Assembly (NCBI GenBank): GCA_946480465.1
Contig: CAMLJY010000002.1
Coordinates: forward strand, 129,114-193,113
Source: an uncultured Burkholderiales bacterium
Lineage (GTDB): Bacteria; Pseudomonadota; Gammaproteobacteria; Burkholderiales; Burkholderiaceae
Length of the DNA: 64,000 nucleotides
Direction of reading: 5' to 3'
Below the pieces are notes generated by a model. The model worked only from the letters and a program-made list of their open reading frames with translations. It did not search any database and was not told where the DNA came from. The translations under genes and the position numbers were made by a program. This document shows positions 40,844-50,452 of the stretch, in pieces (within the stretch, counting starts at the first letter, position 1; every line of letters starts with the position of its first letter).

Positions 40844-41683
40844 CTAGTCGCCCTGGCTGGCGGCGGCGCGGCGGCGCTGCGCGCGGTTCTCGGACGCCAC
40901 GACGTAGCCGAGGCCCACCGCCACCATCGCGGCCAGCACGAACCAGGTCAGGGCGTACATCAAGTGATTGTTGCTGAACTGCAGCACCGTCAGGCCGGCG
41001 CGCGGCCAGTCCAGCGGGGCGTCGTCGGCGGCCGCCACGTCGACGAAGTACGGCGCCACCAGGCCGGCGCGTTCGCCCTGGGCGCTGCCCAGGCCGCGGG
41101 CGACGGCAATGGCCGACACGTCGCGCGAGTACCAGCGGCCGGCGGCGGGGTCGTTGTGCTGCAGGGTGCGGCCGCCGGGCTCGGTCAGGCGCAGCAGCCC
41201 GGCCACGGTGCGCACGCCATCGGCGGCGTCGCGTTCGCCGCGGGCGGCGCGCTCGCGCTTGTCGGGCGGCACGAAGCCGCGGTTGACCAGCACCCAGTAG
41301 CCTTCTTCGGTCTTCAGCGGCGTCAGCACCCAGTAGCCGCTGCCCAGGGCCGTGGTGGCGCTGACCAGGGTTTCCAGCTCATGCGCGAAGCGGCCGCGCA
41401 GCGTGACGCGGCGGTACTCGGCCGCGGTGGCGTTCAGCCCCGGCCACTCCGCCGGGCCGGGCGCGGGCACGGGTTCGGCCTTCAGGCGCTGGTCGATGCG
41501 CTCGATCAGGTCGGTCTTCCAGTTCAGGCGGTTCACCTGCCACAGGCCCAGCGCGATGCAGCCGGCGAAGGCGAACAGGCCCGCCAGCAGCAGCGTGACC
41601 CACAGCACCGGGCGGGCGCGGTTGCTGCGGAAGGACAGGCTTTCCTCGGCCCGCGAGGCCGATGGGGTGGTGGTCGTCGTCAT
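40844..41683 (-). CDS. SURF1-family oxidase assembly protein
   Basis: This 279-aa protein has the SURF1/Shy1 layout of two helices (residues about 25-47 and 240-260) around a periplasmic domain. Typical motifs are LGLWQVNRLNWK, then GYWVLTPLKTEEGYWVLVNRGFVPP and NNHLMYALTWFVLAAM. SURF1 proteins insert haem into haem-copper oxidase subunit I. It overlaps the cyoD stop by four bases, so it should serve this quinol oxidase. No haem O synthase gene (cyoE) is present next to it. Confidence 0.93.
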   Translation of the reverse strand: MTTTTTPSASRAEESLSFRSNRARPVLWVTLLLAGLFAFAGCIALGLWQVNRLNWKTDLIERIDQRLKAEPVPAPGPAEWPGLNATAAEYRRVTLRGRFAHELETLVSATTALGSGYWVLTPLKTEEGYWVLVNRGFVPPDKRERAARGERDAADGVRTVAGLLRLTEPGGRTLQHNDPAAGRWYSRDVSAIAVARGLGSAQGERAGLVAPYFVDVAAADDAPLDWPRAGLTVLQFSNNHLMYALTWFVLAAMVAVGLGYVVASENRAQRRRAAASQGD

Positions 41684-42081
41684 GGCCGCACCCGCATGTC
41701 GTGCACGGGCATCATGTTGCTGTTGAGGTGGAACATCACCCAGATCGAACCGGCCAGCATGATCAGCACCAGGGCTCCGGTGAAGATCAGCGCCAGCATC
41801 GACCAGCCGCTCTCGATCTTCGAGTTCATGTGCAGGAAGTAGATCATGTGCACGACGATCTGCACCGCCGCGAAGCCCAGGATCACCGCCGCGGTCAAGC
41901 CGGGCGTGGGCAGCACCTTCCCCATCACCAGCCAGAACGGAATCGCCGTCAGCACCACCGCCAGCAGGAAGCCGACGACGTAGCCCTTGGTGCTGAAGTG
42001 GTAGCCGCCGTCGTCGTGGTGATCGTCGTGGCCGTGGCCGTGGTGGCCGTGGTGGCCGTGCGTGTCGTGGGTCATGCTCAT
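41680..42081 (-). CDS. cyoD: Quinol oxidase subunit IV, with His-rich N-terminus
   Basis: This 133-aa protein has three helices after residue 30 (VVGFLLAVVLTAIPFWLV, then FAAVQIVVHMIYFLHM, then the last one before IWVMFHLN), the CyoD form. The first 26 residues hold ten His among Gly and Asp (THGHHGHHGHGHDDHH region), which E. coli-type CyoD lacks. This could bind copper, nickel or zinc. The start is the ATG at 42081, overlapping the cyoC stop by four bases; a second ATG lies two codons later. Confidence 0.92.
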   Translation of the reverse strand: MSMTHDTHGHHGHHGHGHDDHHDDGGYHFSTKGYVVGFLLAVVLTAIPFWLVMGKVLPTPGLTAAVILGFAAVQIVVHMIYFLHMNSKIESGWSMLALIFTGALVLIMLAGSIWVMFHLNSNMMPVHDMRVRP

Positions 42082-42722
42082 GGCAGTACGCCCATCAGGT
42101 AGACGAAGGTGAAAACGCCGATCCAGACCACGTCCAGGAAGTGCCAGAACATCGACAGGCACATCAGGCGGCGCTTGTTCTCGGGGATCAGGCCGTGCTT
42201 GCGCACCTGCACCATCAGCGTCACCAGCCACAGCGTGCCGAAGGTGACGTGCAGGCCGTGCGTGCCGACCAGCGTGAAAAAGGACGACAGGAACGCGCTG
42301 CGCTGCGGGCCGGCGCCTTCGTGGATCAGGTGCGCGAACTCGTACAGCTCGATGCCCAGGAAGCCCAGGCCCAGCAGGCCGGTGACGGCCAGCCAGCCCA
42401 GCACGGCGCCCTGGCGGCCGTGCTGCGCGCCGATCATCGCGAAGCCGTAGGTGATGGACGACAGCAGCAGCAGCGCGGTGTTGATGGCCACCAGCTGCAG
42501 GTCGAACAGGTCCGCGCCGGACGGGCCCGCCGCGTAGCTGCGGCCGAACACGGCATAGGTCGCAAAGAGCACGGCGAAGATGAGGCAGTCGCTCATCAGG
42601 TACAGCCAGAACCCCAGCAGCGTGCCTTGCTGGGGGTGGTGGTCGCCGTTGTCGTAGAAGGCGGGCGCGTCGGCGGCGGTGCCGGTGCCCCCGGTGGCGT
42701 AGGCGGGTTGCAGGGTGGACAT
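42078..42722 (-). CDS. cyoC: Quinol oxidase subunit III
   Basis: This 214-aa protein has five hydrophobic helices and the subunit III features GFWLYLMSDCLIFAVLFATYAV near residue 36 and the Glu in GIELYEFAHLIHEG. The segment HGLHVTFGTLWLVTLM and the ending CLSMFWHFLDVVWIGVFTFVYLMG are characteristic of CyoC. The start is the ATG at 42722, 11 bases after the cyoB stop. Confidence 0.95.
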   Translation of the reverse strand: MSTLQPAYATGGTGTAADAPAFYDNGDHHPQQGTLLGFWLYLMSDCLIFAVLFATYAVFGRSYAAGPSGADLFDLQLVAINTALLLLSSITYGFAMIGAQHGRQGAVLGWLAVTGLLGLGFLGIELYEFAHLIHEGAGPQRSAFLSSFFTLVGTHGLHVTFGTLWLVTLMVQVRKHGLIPENKRRLMCLSMFWHFLDVVWIGVFTFVYLMGVLP

Positions 42723-42733
42723 GGTCGTCGTTC

Positions 42734-44743
42734 TCAAGCCTGGGCGGCGGCCAGCGCCGCGGTGCGGCGGTCTTCGCTGCGCGTCACTTCATCGGCGGGG
42801 ATGTAGAAGTCGCGCTTGTAGTTGAAGGTGTGGACGATGGTGGCGACCACCACCGCGGCAAAGGCCAGGCCCGCGGCCAGCCACATGTGCCAGATCAGCG
42901 CGAAGCCGAAGGCGGTGGACAGGCCCGCGATGATCACGCCGGCGGCCGTGTTCTTGGGCATGTGGATGGACTTGAAACCGGTCGTCGGGCGCACCGCGCC
43001 GCGACGCTTCATGTCGTGCCAGGCGTCGTTGTCATGCACCACGGGCGTGAAGGCGAAGTTGTAATCCGGCGGCGGCGACGAGGTCGACCACTCCAGCGTG
43101 CGGCCGTCCCAGGGGTCGCCGGTCACGTCGCGCAGCTGCTCGCGGCGCAGGTAGCTGACGACGAGCTGGATGAAGAAGGCCCCGATGCCGGCGGCGATCA
43201 GCAGCGCGCCGAAGGCGGCGATCTGGAACCAGATCTGCAGCGAGGGGTCGTCGAAGTGGCTCATGCGCCGCGTGACGCCCATCAGGCCCAGCACGTACAG
43301 CGGCATGAAGGCGAAGAAGAAGCCGATCTGCCAGAACCAGAACGAGCACTTGCCCCAGAACGGGTCGAGCTTGTAGCCGAAGGCCTTGGGGAACCAGAAC
43401 ACGATGCCGGCGAACAGGCCGAACAGCACGCCGCCGATGATCACGTTGTGGAAGTGCGCGATCAGGAACAGGCTGTTGTGCAGCACGAAGTCGGCCGGCG
43501 GCACCGCGAGCAGCACGCCGGTCATGCCGCCGATCACGAAGGTGACCATGAAGCCCACGGTCCACAGCATCGGCACCTCGAACTGGATGCGGCCACGGTA
43601 CATCGTGAACAGCCAGTTGAAGATCTTCGCCCCCGTGGGGATCGAGATGATCATCGTCGTGATGCCGAAGAACGAGTTGACGCTGGCGCCCGAGCCCATC
43701 GTGAAGAAGTGGTGCAGCCACACCAGGTACGACAGGATGGTGATCACGACCGTGGCGTAGACCATCGACGCATAGCCGAAGAGGCGCTTGCGGCTGAAGG
43801 TGGACACCACTTCCGAGAAGATGCCGAAGCACGGCAGGATCAGGATGTAGACCTCGGGGTGGCCCCAGATCCAGATCAGGTTCACGTACAACATGGCGTT
43901 GCCGCCGAGGTCGTTCGTGAAGAAGTTGGTGCCGACGTAGCGGTCCAGGCTGAGCATGGCCAGCACGGCGGTCAGCACCGGGAAGGCGGCCACGATCAGC
44001 ACGTTGGTGCACAGCGAGGTCCAGGTGAACACCGGCATGCGCATCATCGTCATGCCCGGCGCGCGCATCTTGATGATGGTGGCGATCAGGTTGATGCCCG
44101 ACAGCGTGGTGCCCACGCCCGCCACCTGCAATGACCACAGGTAGTAGTCGACGCCGACCCCCGGGCTCTGCAGCAGGCCCGACAGCGGCGGATACGCCAG
44201 CCAGCCGGTGCGCGCGAATTCGCCGACGAAGAGCGAGGCCATCACCAGCACCGCGCCGCCCGCCGTCATCCAGAAGCTGAAGTTGTTCAGGAACGGGAAG
44301 GCGACGTCCCTGGCGCCGATCTGCAGCGGCACCAGGTAGTTCATGAAGCCGGTGACCAGCGGCATCGCCACGAAGAAGATCATGATCACGCCGTGGGCCG
44401 TGAAGATCTGGTCGTAGTGGTGCGGCGGCAGGAAGCCGGTGGCGTCGCCGAAGGCGATGGCCTGCTGGGCGCGCATCATGATGGCGTCGGCGAAGCCGCG
44501 CAGCAGCATCACCAGGCCCAGCACGATGTACATGATGCCGATCTTCTTGTGGTCGATGCTGGTGATCCAGTCGCGCCACAAGGTGCCCCACAGCTGGTAG
44601 CGGGTGATCAGGCCCAGCAGCACCAGGCCACCGAGCACGGTGGCGGCGAAGGTGCCGATCAGGATCGGCTCGTGCAGGGGAAGCGCGTCCCAGCCAAGGC
44701 GGCCGAGCAGGAGGCGCTGCAGGTCGAGGGAGTCGGAAGACAT
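42734..44743 (-). CDS. cyoB: Quinol oxidase subunit I (haem-copper, bo3 type)
   Basis: This 669-aa protein is the catalytic subunit that reduces oxygen to water and pumps protons. About 15 helices are visible. The binuclear centre motifs are present: [14 protein letters not shown] with the His-Tyr cross-link, WLHHFFTMG with two CuB His, and [15 protein letters not shown] near the haem His. The length of about 660 and the N-terminal [12 protein letters not shown] extension mark the quinol-oxidase type. It lies 37 bases after cyoA. Confidence 0.97.
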   Translation of the reverse strand: MSSDSLDLQRLLLGRLGWDALPLHEPILIGTFAATVLGGLVLLGLITRYQLWGTLWRDWITSIDHKKIGIMYIVLGLVMLLRGFADAIMMRAQQAIAFGDATGFLPPHHYDQIFTAHGVIMIFFVAMPLVTGFMNYLVPLQIGARDVAFPFLNNFSFWMTAGGAVLVMASLFVGEFARTGWLAYPPLSGLLQSPGVGVDYYLWSLQVAGVGTTLSGINLIATIIKMRAPGMTMMRMPVFTWTSLCTNVLIVAAFPVLTAVLAMLSLDRYVGTNFFTNDLGGNAMLYVNLIWIWGHPEVYILILPCFGIFSEVVSTFSRKRLFGYASMVYATVVITILSYLVWLHHFFTMGSGASVNSFFGITTMIISIPTGAKIFNWLFTMYRGRIQFEVPMLWTVGFMVTFVIGGMTGVLLAVPPADFVLHNSLFLIAHFHNVIIGGVLFGLFAGIVFWFPKAFGYKLDPFWGKCSFWFWQIGFFFAFMPLYVLGLMGVTRRMSHFDDPSLQIWFQIAAFGALLIAAGIGAFFIQLVVSYLRREQLRDVTGDPWDGRTLEWSTSSPPPDYNFAFTPVVHDNDAWHDMKRRGAVRPTTGFKSIHMPKNTAAGVIIAGLSTAFGFALIWHMWLAAGLAFAAVVVATIVHTFNYKRDFYIPADEVTRSEDRRTAALAAAQA

Positions 44744-44780
44744 GGTGATCTCGCAGGGGCGGGCGCCGGGAGGCGGCCGC

Positions 44781-45878
44781 TCAATAACGCTGTGTTGCAG
44801 CGGCCTCGCCGGAGGCCTGCGGCGCGCCGGTGGGGTTCTCGGGCGTGCACATGGCGCTGGCCACGTAGCTGCGTTCGGTGCCGCGCCAGGCCTTGCGATC
44901 CAGGTAGGCGAGGCCGCCCTTGCCCAGGCCGCCGGCGGCGTCGATGGCCATCATCTCGGACATGCACATCTTGGCCGTGTCGACGCAGCGGTTCAGCACC
45001 GCGTCGTACAGCTTGGGGTCGACGCGGCCGAAGCGGCGCACCGGCTCGCGTTCGCTGGGCTGCTCCAGCTGCAGGTAGACGGCGCGCGTGAGTTCCTCGG
45101 TCGAGGCGCGGTGCGCGTCCACCCAGCGCTGGAAGCCGGAGTCCGACAGGCCGTGGAACTTGAAGCGCATGTGCGAGAAGCCGTCGCCGCTGAAGTTGGC
45201 GGAGAAGCCGTCGTACACGCCGGCGCGGTTGATCACCGCGTGCAGCTTGGTCTGCATGCCCGGCATGGCGTAGATCTGCCCGGCCAGCGCGGGCACGTAG
45301 AACGAGTTCATCACCGTCGACGAGGTGATCTGGAACTGGATCGGCCGGTCCACCGGCGCGGCCAGCTCATTGACCGTGGCGATGCCCTGCTCGGGGTAGA
45401 TGAACAGCCACTTCCAGTCCAGCGCCACCACCTGCACCACCAGCGGCTTCACCGCGGGGTCGACCTTGCGCTGCGCGTCGATGCGGTCCAGCGGGCGCCA
45501 CGGGTCCAGCTTGTGCGTGCTGATCCAGGTCAGCGCGCCCAGCGCGATGATGATCAGCAGCGGCGCGCCCCAGATCACCAGTTCCAGCCGGGTGGAGTGG
45601 TCCCAATCGGGCGTGTAGGTGGCTTCGGTGTTGGACTGGCGGTAGCGCCAGGCGAACAGCAGCGTCAGCACGATCACCGGCACGATGATCAGCAGCATCA
45701 GCACGGTGGAGGCGATGATCAGCTGCGCCTGCTGCGCAGCGATGTCGCCGGAGGGTTTCATCACCACCGCGTCGCAGCCGGCCAGCAACAGCGAGGCGCC
45801 GAGGGCGGCGCAGGCGGGATATCGGCATGGCGGCCGGCCCGCGCGGGGCGTAGGATGGTTTGAGCGTGTCGGGAGCAT
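44781..45878 (-). CDS. cyoA: Quinol oxidase subunit II (lipoprotein)
   Basis: This 365-aa subunit has a lipoprotein signal with lipobox LLLAGC and two helices (residues about 55-75 and 98-118). A periplasmic cupredoxin domain ([20 protein letters not shown], then [16 protein letters not shown]) follows. The CuA site of cytochrome c oxidases is missing: the usual Cys-x3-Cys region reads [13 protein letters not shown], with Ser and Gly in place of the Cys ligands. This shows that quinol is the donor. The start is taken as the ATG at 45878; an in-frame start 39 bases upstream is also open. It is the first gene of the cyoABCD-surf1-regBA operon. Confidence 0.93.
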   Translation of the reverse strand: MLPTRSNHPTPRAGRPPCRYPACAALGASLLLAGCDAVVMKPSGDIAAQQAQLIIASTVLMLLIIVPVIVLTLLFAWRYRQSNTEATYTPDWDHSTRLELVIWGAPLLIIIALGALTWISTHKLDPWRPLDRIDAQRKVDPAVKPLVVQVVALDWKWLFIYPEQGIATVNELAAPVDRPIQFQITSSTVMNSFYVPALAGQIYAMPGMQTKLHAVINRAGVYDGFSANFSGDGFSHMRFKFHGLSDSGFQRWVDAHRASTEELTRAVYLQLEQPSEREPVRRFGRVDPKLYDAVLNRCVDTAKMCMSEMMAIDAAGGLGKGGLAYLDRKAWRGTERSYVASAMCTPENPTGAPQASGEAAATQRY

Positions 45879-45938
45879 TGAGATTTCCGGGCGCGCGGGT
45901 AAACCACAGTTGCGCATCGCGCGGAAATGTAAATTCTT

Positions 45939-45952
45939 TGAGCCTGATCAAC
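45939..45952. promoter_or_regulatory. FNR/ANR-like box before cyoA and the divergent symporter gene
   Basis: TTGAG-N4-ATCAA matches the FNR consensus TTGAT-N4-ATCAA in nine of ten positions. It lies 61 bases upstream of cyoA and 36 bases upstream of the divergent ATG. The site would let an oxygen-sensing FNR-type regulator act on the oxidase operon, the symporter, or both. The distances suit a repressor or activator. Binding is untested. Confidence 0.6.
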
Positions 45953-45987
45953 GATTGGACATTTTGTCCCACCCCCTCCCAGCGCCC

Positions 45988-47343
45988 ATGATGTCCAGCC
46001 CTGCCGCCGCCCCCTCCTTCGGCCCCGTGCCGCCCCGCCACACCAGCAGCATCCACGACGCGCCCGGCACGTCCGCCCAGGAGCACGAGCGCGTCGCCCC
46101 GGGCGACATCGCCGTCGGCGTCGTGATCGGCCGGGCCTCGGAATACTTCGACTTCTTCGTCTACGGGATCGCCTCGGCGCTGGTGTTCCCGGCCGTGTTC
46201 TTCTCCTTCGCCAGCCGGCTGGAGGGCACGCTGTACGCCTTCGTGCTGTTCTCCTTCGCCTTCGTCGTGCGACCGCTGGGCACGCTGGCGGGCATGGAGA
46301 TCCAGCGCCGCTTCGGCCGCGGCACCAAGCTGACTGCCGCGCTGTTCCTGATGGGCTGCTCCACCGCGGGCATGGCGCTGCTGCCCGGTTACTCCACCTG
46401 GGGTCCGCTGGCCATCGGCCTGCTGGCGCTGTGCCGCGTCGGCCAGGGCTTGGCGATGGGTGCCTCCTGGGACGGCCTGCCCTCGCTGCTGGCGCTGAAT
46501 TCGCCGCCGCACCGCCGCGGCTGGTACGCCATGCTGGCGCAGCTGGGCGCGCCGCTGGGCTTCCTGGTGGCCGGCGGCCTGTTCGCCTACCTGTGGGGCA
46601 GCCTGGAGAGCGCCGATTTCCTCAGCTGGGGCTGGCGCTACCCGTTCTATGCCGCGTTCGCCATCAACGTGGTGGCGCTGTTCGCGCGGCTGCGCCTGGT
46701 GGTCACGCACGAGTACGAGCGCGAGCTGCAGGCGCACGAGCTGGAGCCCTGCAACGCGCGTGAGCTGTTCAGCCGCCAGGGCGACAACATCGTTGTGGGG
46801 GCCTTCGCGGCGCTGGCCAGCTTCGCGCTGTTCCACATCGTCACGGTGTTCCCGCTGTCCTGGATCCTGCTGTACTCCGACCAGGTGATCGGCGAGTTCC
46901 TCACCGTCCAGGTCGTGGGCGCGGTGCTGGCGGCCGCGGCCATGCCGGTGTCCGGCATGGTGGCCGACCGCATCGGCCGCCGCGGCACGCTGGGCCTGCT
47001 GGCGATGCTGATCGCGGTGTTCAGCCTGTTCGCGCCGCTGCTGCTCGATGGCGGCGTGCTGGGCCAGGACCTCTTCATCCTCGTCGGCTTCGTGCTGCTG
47101 GGCCTGTCCTACGGCCAGGCCGCGGGCGCGGCGGCGGTCAACTTCCTGCCGAAGTTCCGCTACACCGGCGCGGCGCTGACCTACGACTTCGCATGGCTGA
47201 TCGGCGCGGCCTTCGCGCCGCTGGTGGCGCTGGGGCTGTCGTCGCGCTTCGGCCTGGTCGCGGTCACCGCCTACCTGCTGTCCGGCTGCGTCTGCACGCT
47301 GCTGGCGCTGCGCATCAGCCGCACGCTGGGCGCGCGCGACTGA
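45988..47343 (+). CDS. MFS metabolite:proton symporter (MHS family)
   Basis: This 451-aa protein has 12 hydrophobic helices. The segment VVIGRASEYFDFFVYGIASAL, the cytoplasmic loop motif with RRFGRGTKLT and MVADRIGRRGTLGL in the second half fit the metabolite:H+ symporter family of shikimate, citrate, proline/betaine and alpha-ketoglutarate carriers. The substrate cannot be told. The first 35 residues are a non-membrane Pro/Ser-rich tail. Two adjacent ATG codons (45988 and 45991) can start it. It diverges from cyoA and shares the region with the FNR-like box. Confidence 0.9.
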   Translation: MMSSPAAAPSFGPVPPRHTSSIHDAPGTSAQEHERVAPGDIAVGVVIGRASEYFDFFVYGIASALVFPAVFFSFASRLEGTLYAFVLFSFAFVVRPLGTLAGMEIQRRFGRGTKLTAALFLMGCSTAGMALLPGYSTWGPLAIGLLALCRVGQGLAMGASWDGLPSLLALNSPPHRRGWYAMLAQLGAPLGFLVAGGLFAYLWGSLESADFLSWGWRYPFYAAFAINVVALFARLRLVVTHEYERELQAHELEPCNARELFSRQGDNIVVGAFAALASFALFHIVTVFPLSWILLYSDQVIGEFLTVQVVGAVLAAAAMPVSGMVADRIGRRGTLGLLAMLIAVFSLFAPLLLDGGVLGQDLFILVGFVLLGLSYGQAAGAAAVNFLPKFRYTGAALTYDFAWLIGAAFAPLVALGLSSRFGLVAVTAYLLSGCVCTLLALRISRTLGARD

Positions 47344-47392
47344 GCGCGATCGCTCGCTCCGGCGCGGCGGCCAAACCCGCCGCCGCCGGGGC

Positions 47393-48883
47393 TCATTTCG
47401 GCTCGCGCTGCAGCCTCGGGCGGTCCAGGTCCAGTGCCTCCAGCGGCAGGCGCCGCGCCGGGCCGCCCGGCGCGTCGGGCGCGAGCAGCGGCGCCAGCGT
47501 GTCGCCCGCCGCTTTCAGGTCGCCGGCGATCACGCCGCGCAGCGTGCCCGGCTTCCAGTGCGTCTTCGCAAACGCCTGCACCTGCGCCGGCGTCACCGCC
47601 ATCACCTCGTCCACCGTGCGGCCTAGTTCCTCCAGCGGCCGGCCCTGCACCAGCTGCGCGATCGCCAGCGAGGCCAGGCCGCCCGTGGTCTCCAGCCGCC
47701 GCGCGAAGCTGCCGACCAGCGTGGCCTGGCGCGCGGCCAGTTCCTCCGGCGAAGGCGGCGCTTCCGCCAGGCGCAGCATCTCGCCGCGCATCAGCTGCAG
47801 CACCTGCACGGCGGTGGGGTGGTTGGTCTGCGTCTCGGCATGGGCCATGCCGGCGTGCGGGTGCGTCTCGGCCTGGCTGAAGGCGCCGTAGCTCAGGCCC
47901 CGCTTGATGCGCACTTCCTGGTTCAGCCGCGCCGAGTAGCCGCCGCCCAGCACCGCGTTGGCCACCTGGCCGATGCGCCGGTCCGGCGCCCCGGTGGGCA
48001 CGAAGGGCGCGTTGACGACGACCGCGCTCTGGCCGCTGCCGGGCATGTCGATCAGCAGCAGCGGCTCCGGCAGCGGGGCCGGCGCGGCCGGCTCGGGCGG
48101 CGGCGGTGCCGCGCCTTTCGGCTGCCAGGCGCCGAAGAGCTTGGTCGCCAGCTCGCGCGCCGCGTCGGACTCGATGTCGCCGGCCAGCACCAGCACCGTG
48201 CGTTCCGGCCGGTACCAGGCAGCATGGAAGGCGCTGACGTCGTCGCGCGCCAGCCGCGCCAGCGCGCCGGGCGACACCAGGCGGCCGTAGGGCGTGTCGC
48301 CCCAGAAGGCGCGGCGCGCGGCCATCGAGGCCACCTGCGCCGGATCGCCCAGCGTCACGCGCAGGCCGTCCAGCGACTGCGCGCGCGCCCGTTCCAGCTC
48401 GTCGGCCGCCAGCAGCGGGCGCTGCCACACGTCGGCCATCAGTGCGGCCGCGGCGGCGAGCCTCGGAGTCGTCACCGTCATCGACAGCGTCGACGAGCGC
48501 CAGCCGCTCCCGCTGTCCAGCGTGGCGCCCAGCGCCTCGGCCTGGCGGGCGAGTTCGGTGGCCTCCACCACGCGCCCGCCGCGCCGCGCGCCCTTGGTCA
48601 GCAGGCCGGCGGTCATCGCCGCGGTGCCGGCCCGGCCCGGCGGGTCCAGCTCCGGGCCGGCGCGCACCAGCAGCGCCAGCGTGACGATGGGCGTGCCGCG
48701 CCGCGGCGCCAGCACCAGCGTCATGCCGTTGGGCAGCGTGTGCTGCTCGAAGGCCGGCACCTCGACCGGCCGCGGCGGCTGCGCCGGAGGCGGGGCATCG
48801 ACGCCGGGCGTGGCGGCATGGACGCTCGCCAGAAGCGTTATCGACGCGGCCACGGCGGCCAGCGGAAACGTGCGCCGCCTCAC
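47393..48883 (-). CDS. M16 family peptidase-like protein without the zinc motif
   Basis: This 496-aa protein starts at a GTG that overlaps the stop of the other M16 gene (GTGA). It has a signal peptide (LAAVAASITLLASVHA-A) and two M16 halves. The place of the HxxEH motif reads AAMTAGLLTKGA, so the protein is probably inactive. It keeps the C-terminal-half motifs QEVRIKRGLSYGAFSQ and the Arg/Tyr that help bind substrate. Pairs of an active and an inactive M16 subunit form heterodimers in bacteria, and this one is coupled to an active partner. The start is fixed by the overlap, since the frame stays open upstream. Confidence 0.9.
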   Translation of the reverse strand: MRRRTFPLAAVAASITLLASVHAATPGVDAPPPAQPPRPVEVPAFEQHTLPNGMTLVLAPRRGTPIVTLALLVRAGPELDPPGRAGTAAMTAGLLTKGARRGGRVVEATELARQAEALGATLDSGSGWRSSTLSMTVTTPRLAAAAALMADVWQRPLLAADELERARAQSLDGLRVTLGDPAQVASMAARRAFWGDTPYGRLVSPGALARLARDDVSAFHAAWYRPERTVLVLAGDIESDAARELATKLFGAWQPKGAAPPPPEPAAPAPLPEPLLLIDMPGSGQSAVVVNAPFVPTGAPDRRIGQVANAVLGGGYSARLNQEVRIKRGLSYGAFSQAETHPHAGMAHAETQTNHPTAVQVLQLMRGEMLRLAEAPPSPEELAARQATLVGSFARRLETTGGLASLAIAQLVQGRPLEELGRTVDEVMAVTPAQVQAFAKTHWKPGTLRGVIAGDLKAAGDTLAPLLAPDAPGGPARRLPLEALDLDRPRLQREPK

Positions 48884-50340
48884 GATGTTTTCTCCTGCGT
48901 CGGCAGCGTGCCGCTGGCCGGTTGGCTGGCGCCCTTCGGGGGCGGGGGGCGCTGGCCGCCGCCGGGCGGCTCCTGGGTGTAGGTGATGGTGACGCGCTTG
49001 CCCGCCAGCATCGCCTTCAGCACCCGCTGCACGTCGGCGGCCGTCACGGCCTGCAGGCGCGCCAGTTCGCGGTCGGCGTCGCGCGGGTCGCCGCGCTGCA
49101 GCACCGCGTGGCCGATGGCGCCGGCCTGGCCCTGCGGCGTCTGGCGCGAGACCAGCGCGGCCGTGAGCAGCTGGGTGCGCACCTTGTCCAGCTCGGCCGG
49201 CCGGACCGGGCCCTCGGCCAGGCGGCGGATCTCGTGCAGCAGCGCCGCTTCCAGGCGCTTCAGCGGCTGCTTGCTGGCGGCGATGGCGTAGGCCGCCAGC
49301 ATGCCGGCGTCGGCGTACAGGTCGGCCGAGAAGCCGGCCGCCTGCGCCGCCTGCGCGCGGTAGACCAGCGCCTCGTTCAGCCGCGCCGAATCGCCGGCCG
49401 ACAGCAGGGCCGAGGCCACCTGCAGCGCCGCCGCATCCGCATGCGCGGCCGGCGGCCCCTGCCACAGCACGGCCAGCGCCGGCAGCGGCACCTTGGGGCC
49501 GTGCAGCGCCACCCGGCGGTCCTGCTTGCGCGGGGGCTCGGCCACCTGCACCCGCGGAATCGGCTCCGGCGGCGACTGCAGCGGCCCGAAATAACGGTCG
49601 ATCCACGCGTCCAGCTGCACCGGCTCGAAATCGCCGGCGACGATCAGCACCGCGTTGTCCGGCCGGTAGTAGGTGCGGTGGAAGCGCCGCACGTCGTCCA
49701 GCGTGGCGGCGTTCAGGTCTTCGATGCTGCCCACCACCGGCCGCTTGTACGGATGCACGCTGAACTGCTGGCCCGGCAGCGCATGGAACAGCCGGCCGTA
49801 GGGGTCGGACAACACCCGCTCGCGCAGCTCTTCCTGCACCACCGCGCGTTCGCTGTCGAGGTTGGCCTGGTCGACGTTCAGGTTCGCCAGGCGCTCGGCC
49901 TCGGCCCAGAGCAGGCGTTCCAGGTGGTTGGACGGCACCTCGTTCTGGTAGGCCGTCATGTCCTCGGCCGTGAAGGCGTTGTTGTTGCCGCCCACGTCCT
50001 CGGTGAGGCGGTCGAACATCTCGTTGGGCATGTGGCGCGTGCTCTTGAACATCATGTGCTCGAAGAGGTGCGCGAAGCCGGAGCGGCCCGGCGGATCGTC
50101 CTTGCCGCCGACGCGGTACCAGACCTGCACGCTGACGGTGGCGCTGCCGCGCATCGGAACCGTGACGACGTGCAGGCCGTTGGCCAGGCGCCGCTCGCGC
50201 AGCGCCAAGGGGGGCAGGGTGATGGCCGGGGATGGCGCGGCCGCTCCGGGCGTGGCCGCCAGCGCGGCAGGGCCGAGCGGCCCGGCGCCGAGGGCTGCGG
50301 CCAGGGCCAACCAGTGGCGGCGGGTGAGTTCCAGGCGCAT
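48880..50340 (-). CDS. M16 family zinc peptidase (active subunit)
   Basis: This 486-aa protein has an N-terminal signal with a twin-arginine-like TRRHWLAL and then the pitrilysin-family motif HLFEH at residues 91-95. The downstream Glu lies in VVQEELRERVLSDPYGRL. Two M16 halves are present, and the end is Pro/Gly-rich. It acts in the periplasm as a mitochondrial-processing-peptidase-like protease, probably on small unfolded peptides, with the coupled inactive partner. The ATG at 50340 gives the correct signal peptide; the frame is open further upstream. Confidence 0.93.
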   Translation of the reverse strand: MRLELTRRHWLALAAALGAGPLGPAALAATPGAAAPSPAITLPPLALRERRLANGLHVVTVPMRGSATVSVQVWYRVGGKDDPPGRSGFAHLFEHMMFKSTRHMPNEMFDRLTEDVGGNNNAFTAEDMTAYQNEVPSNHLERLLWAEAERLANLNVDQANLDSERAVVQEELRERVLSDPYGRLFHALPGQQFSVHPYKRPVVGSIEDLNAATLDDVRRFHRTYYRPDNAVLIVAGDFEPVQLDAWIDRYFGPLQSPPEPIPRVQVAEPPRKQDRRVALHGPKVPLPALAVLWQGPPAAHADAAALQVASALLSAGDSARLNEALVYRAQAAQAAGFSADLYADAGMLAAYAIAASKQPLKRLEAALLHEIRRLAEGPVRPAELDKVRTQLLTAALVSRQTPQGQAGAIGHAVLQRGDPRDADRELARLQAVTAADVQRVLKAMLAGKRVTITYTQEPPGGGQRPPPPKGASQPASGTLPTQEKTS

Positions 50341-50407
50341 CCGACGAAAAGGACGAGGGGGGAGGCCCCCATCATCGCCGAAGCCCGCGGCCATCCCGCG
50401 GCGAGCC

Positions 50408-50436
50408 CCCGGCACAGCGCGGGTTGATGTGCCGGG
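50408..50436. terminator. Hairpin CCCGGCACA-N11-TGTGCCGGG after the dehydrogenase gene
   Basis: A perfect 9-bp stem with an 11-base loop lies 16 bases beyond the 3' end (minus strand) of the dehydrogenase gene and 67 bases upstream of the M16 gene. No T-tract follows. It probably ends or insulates the dehydrogenase transcript. Confidence 0.6.
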
Positions 50437-50452
50437 CCGTGCCCGCGCCGCG

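Noticed and set aside
39499..40977. Plus-strand frame opposite regB
   Set aside because: It is Gln/His/Arg-rich and is fully explained as the antisense of the kinase gene.
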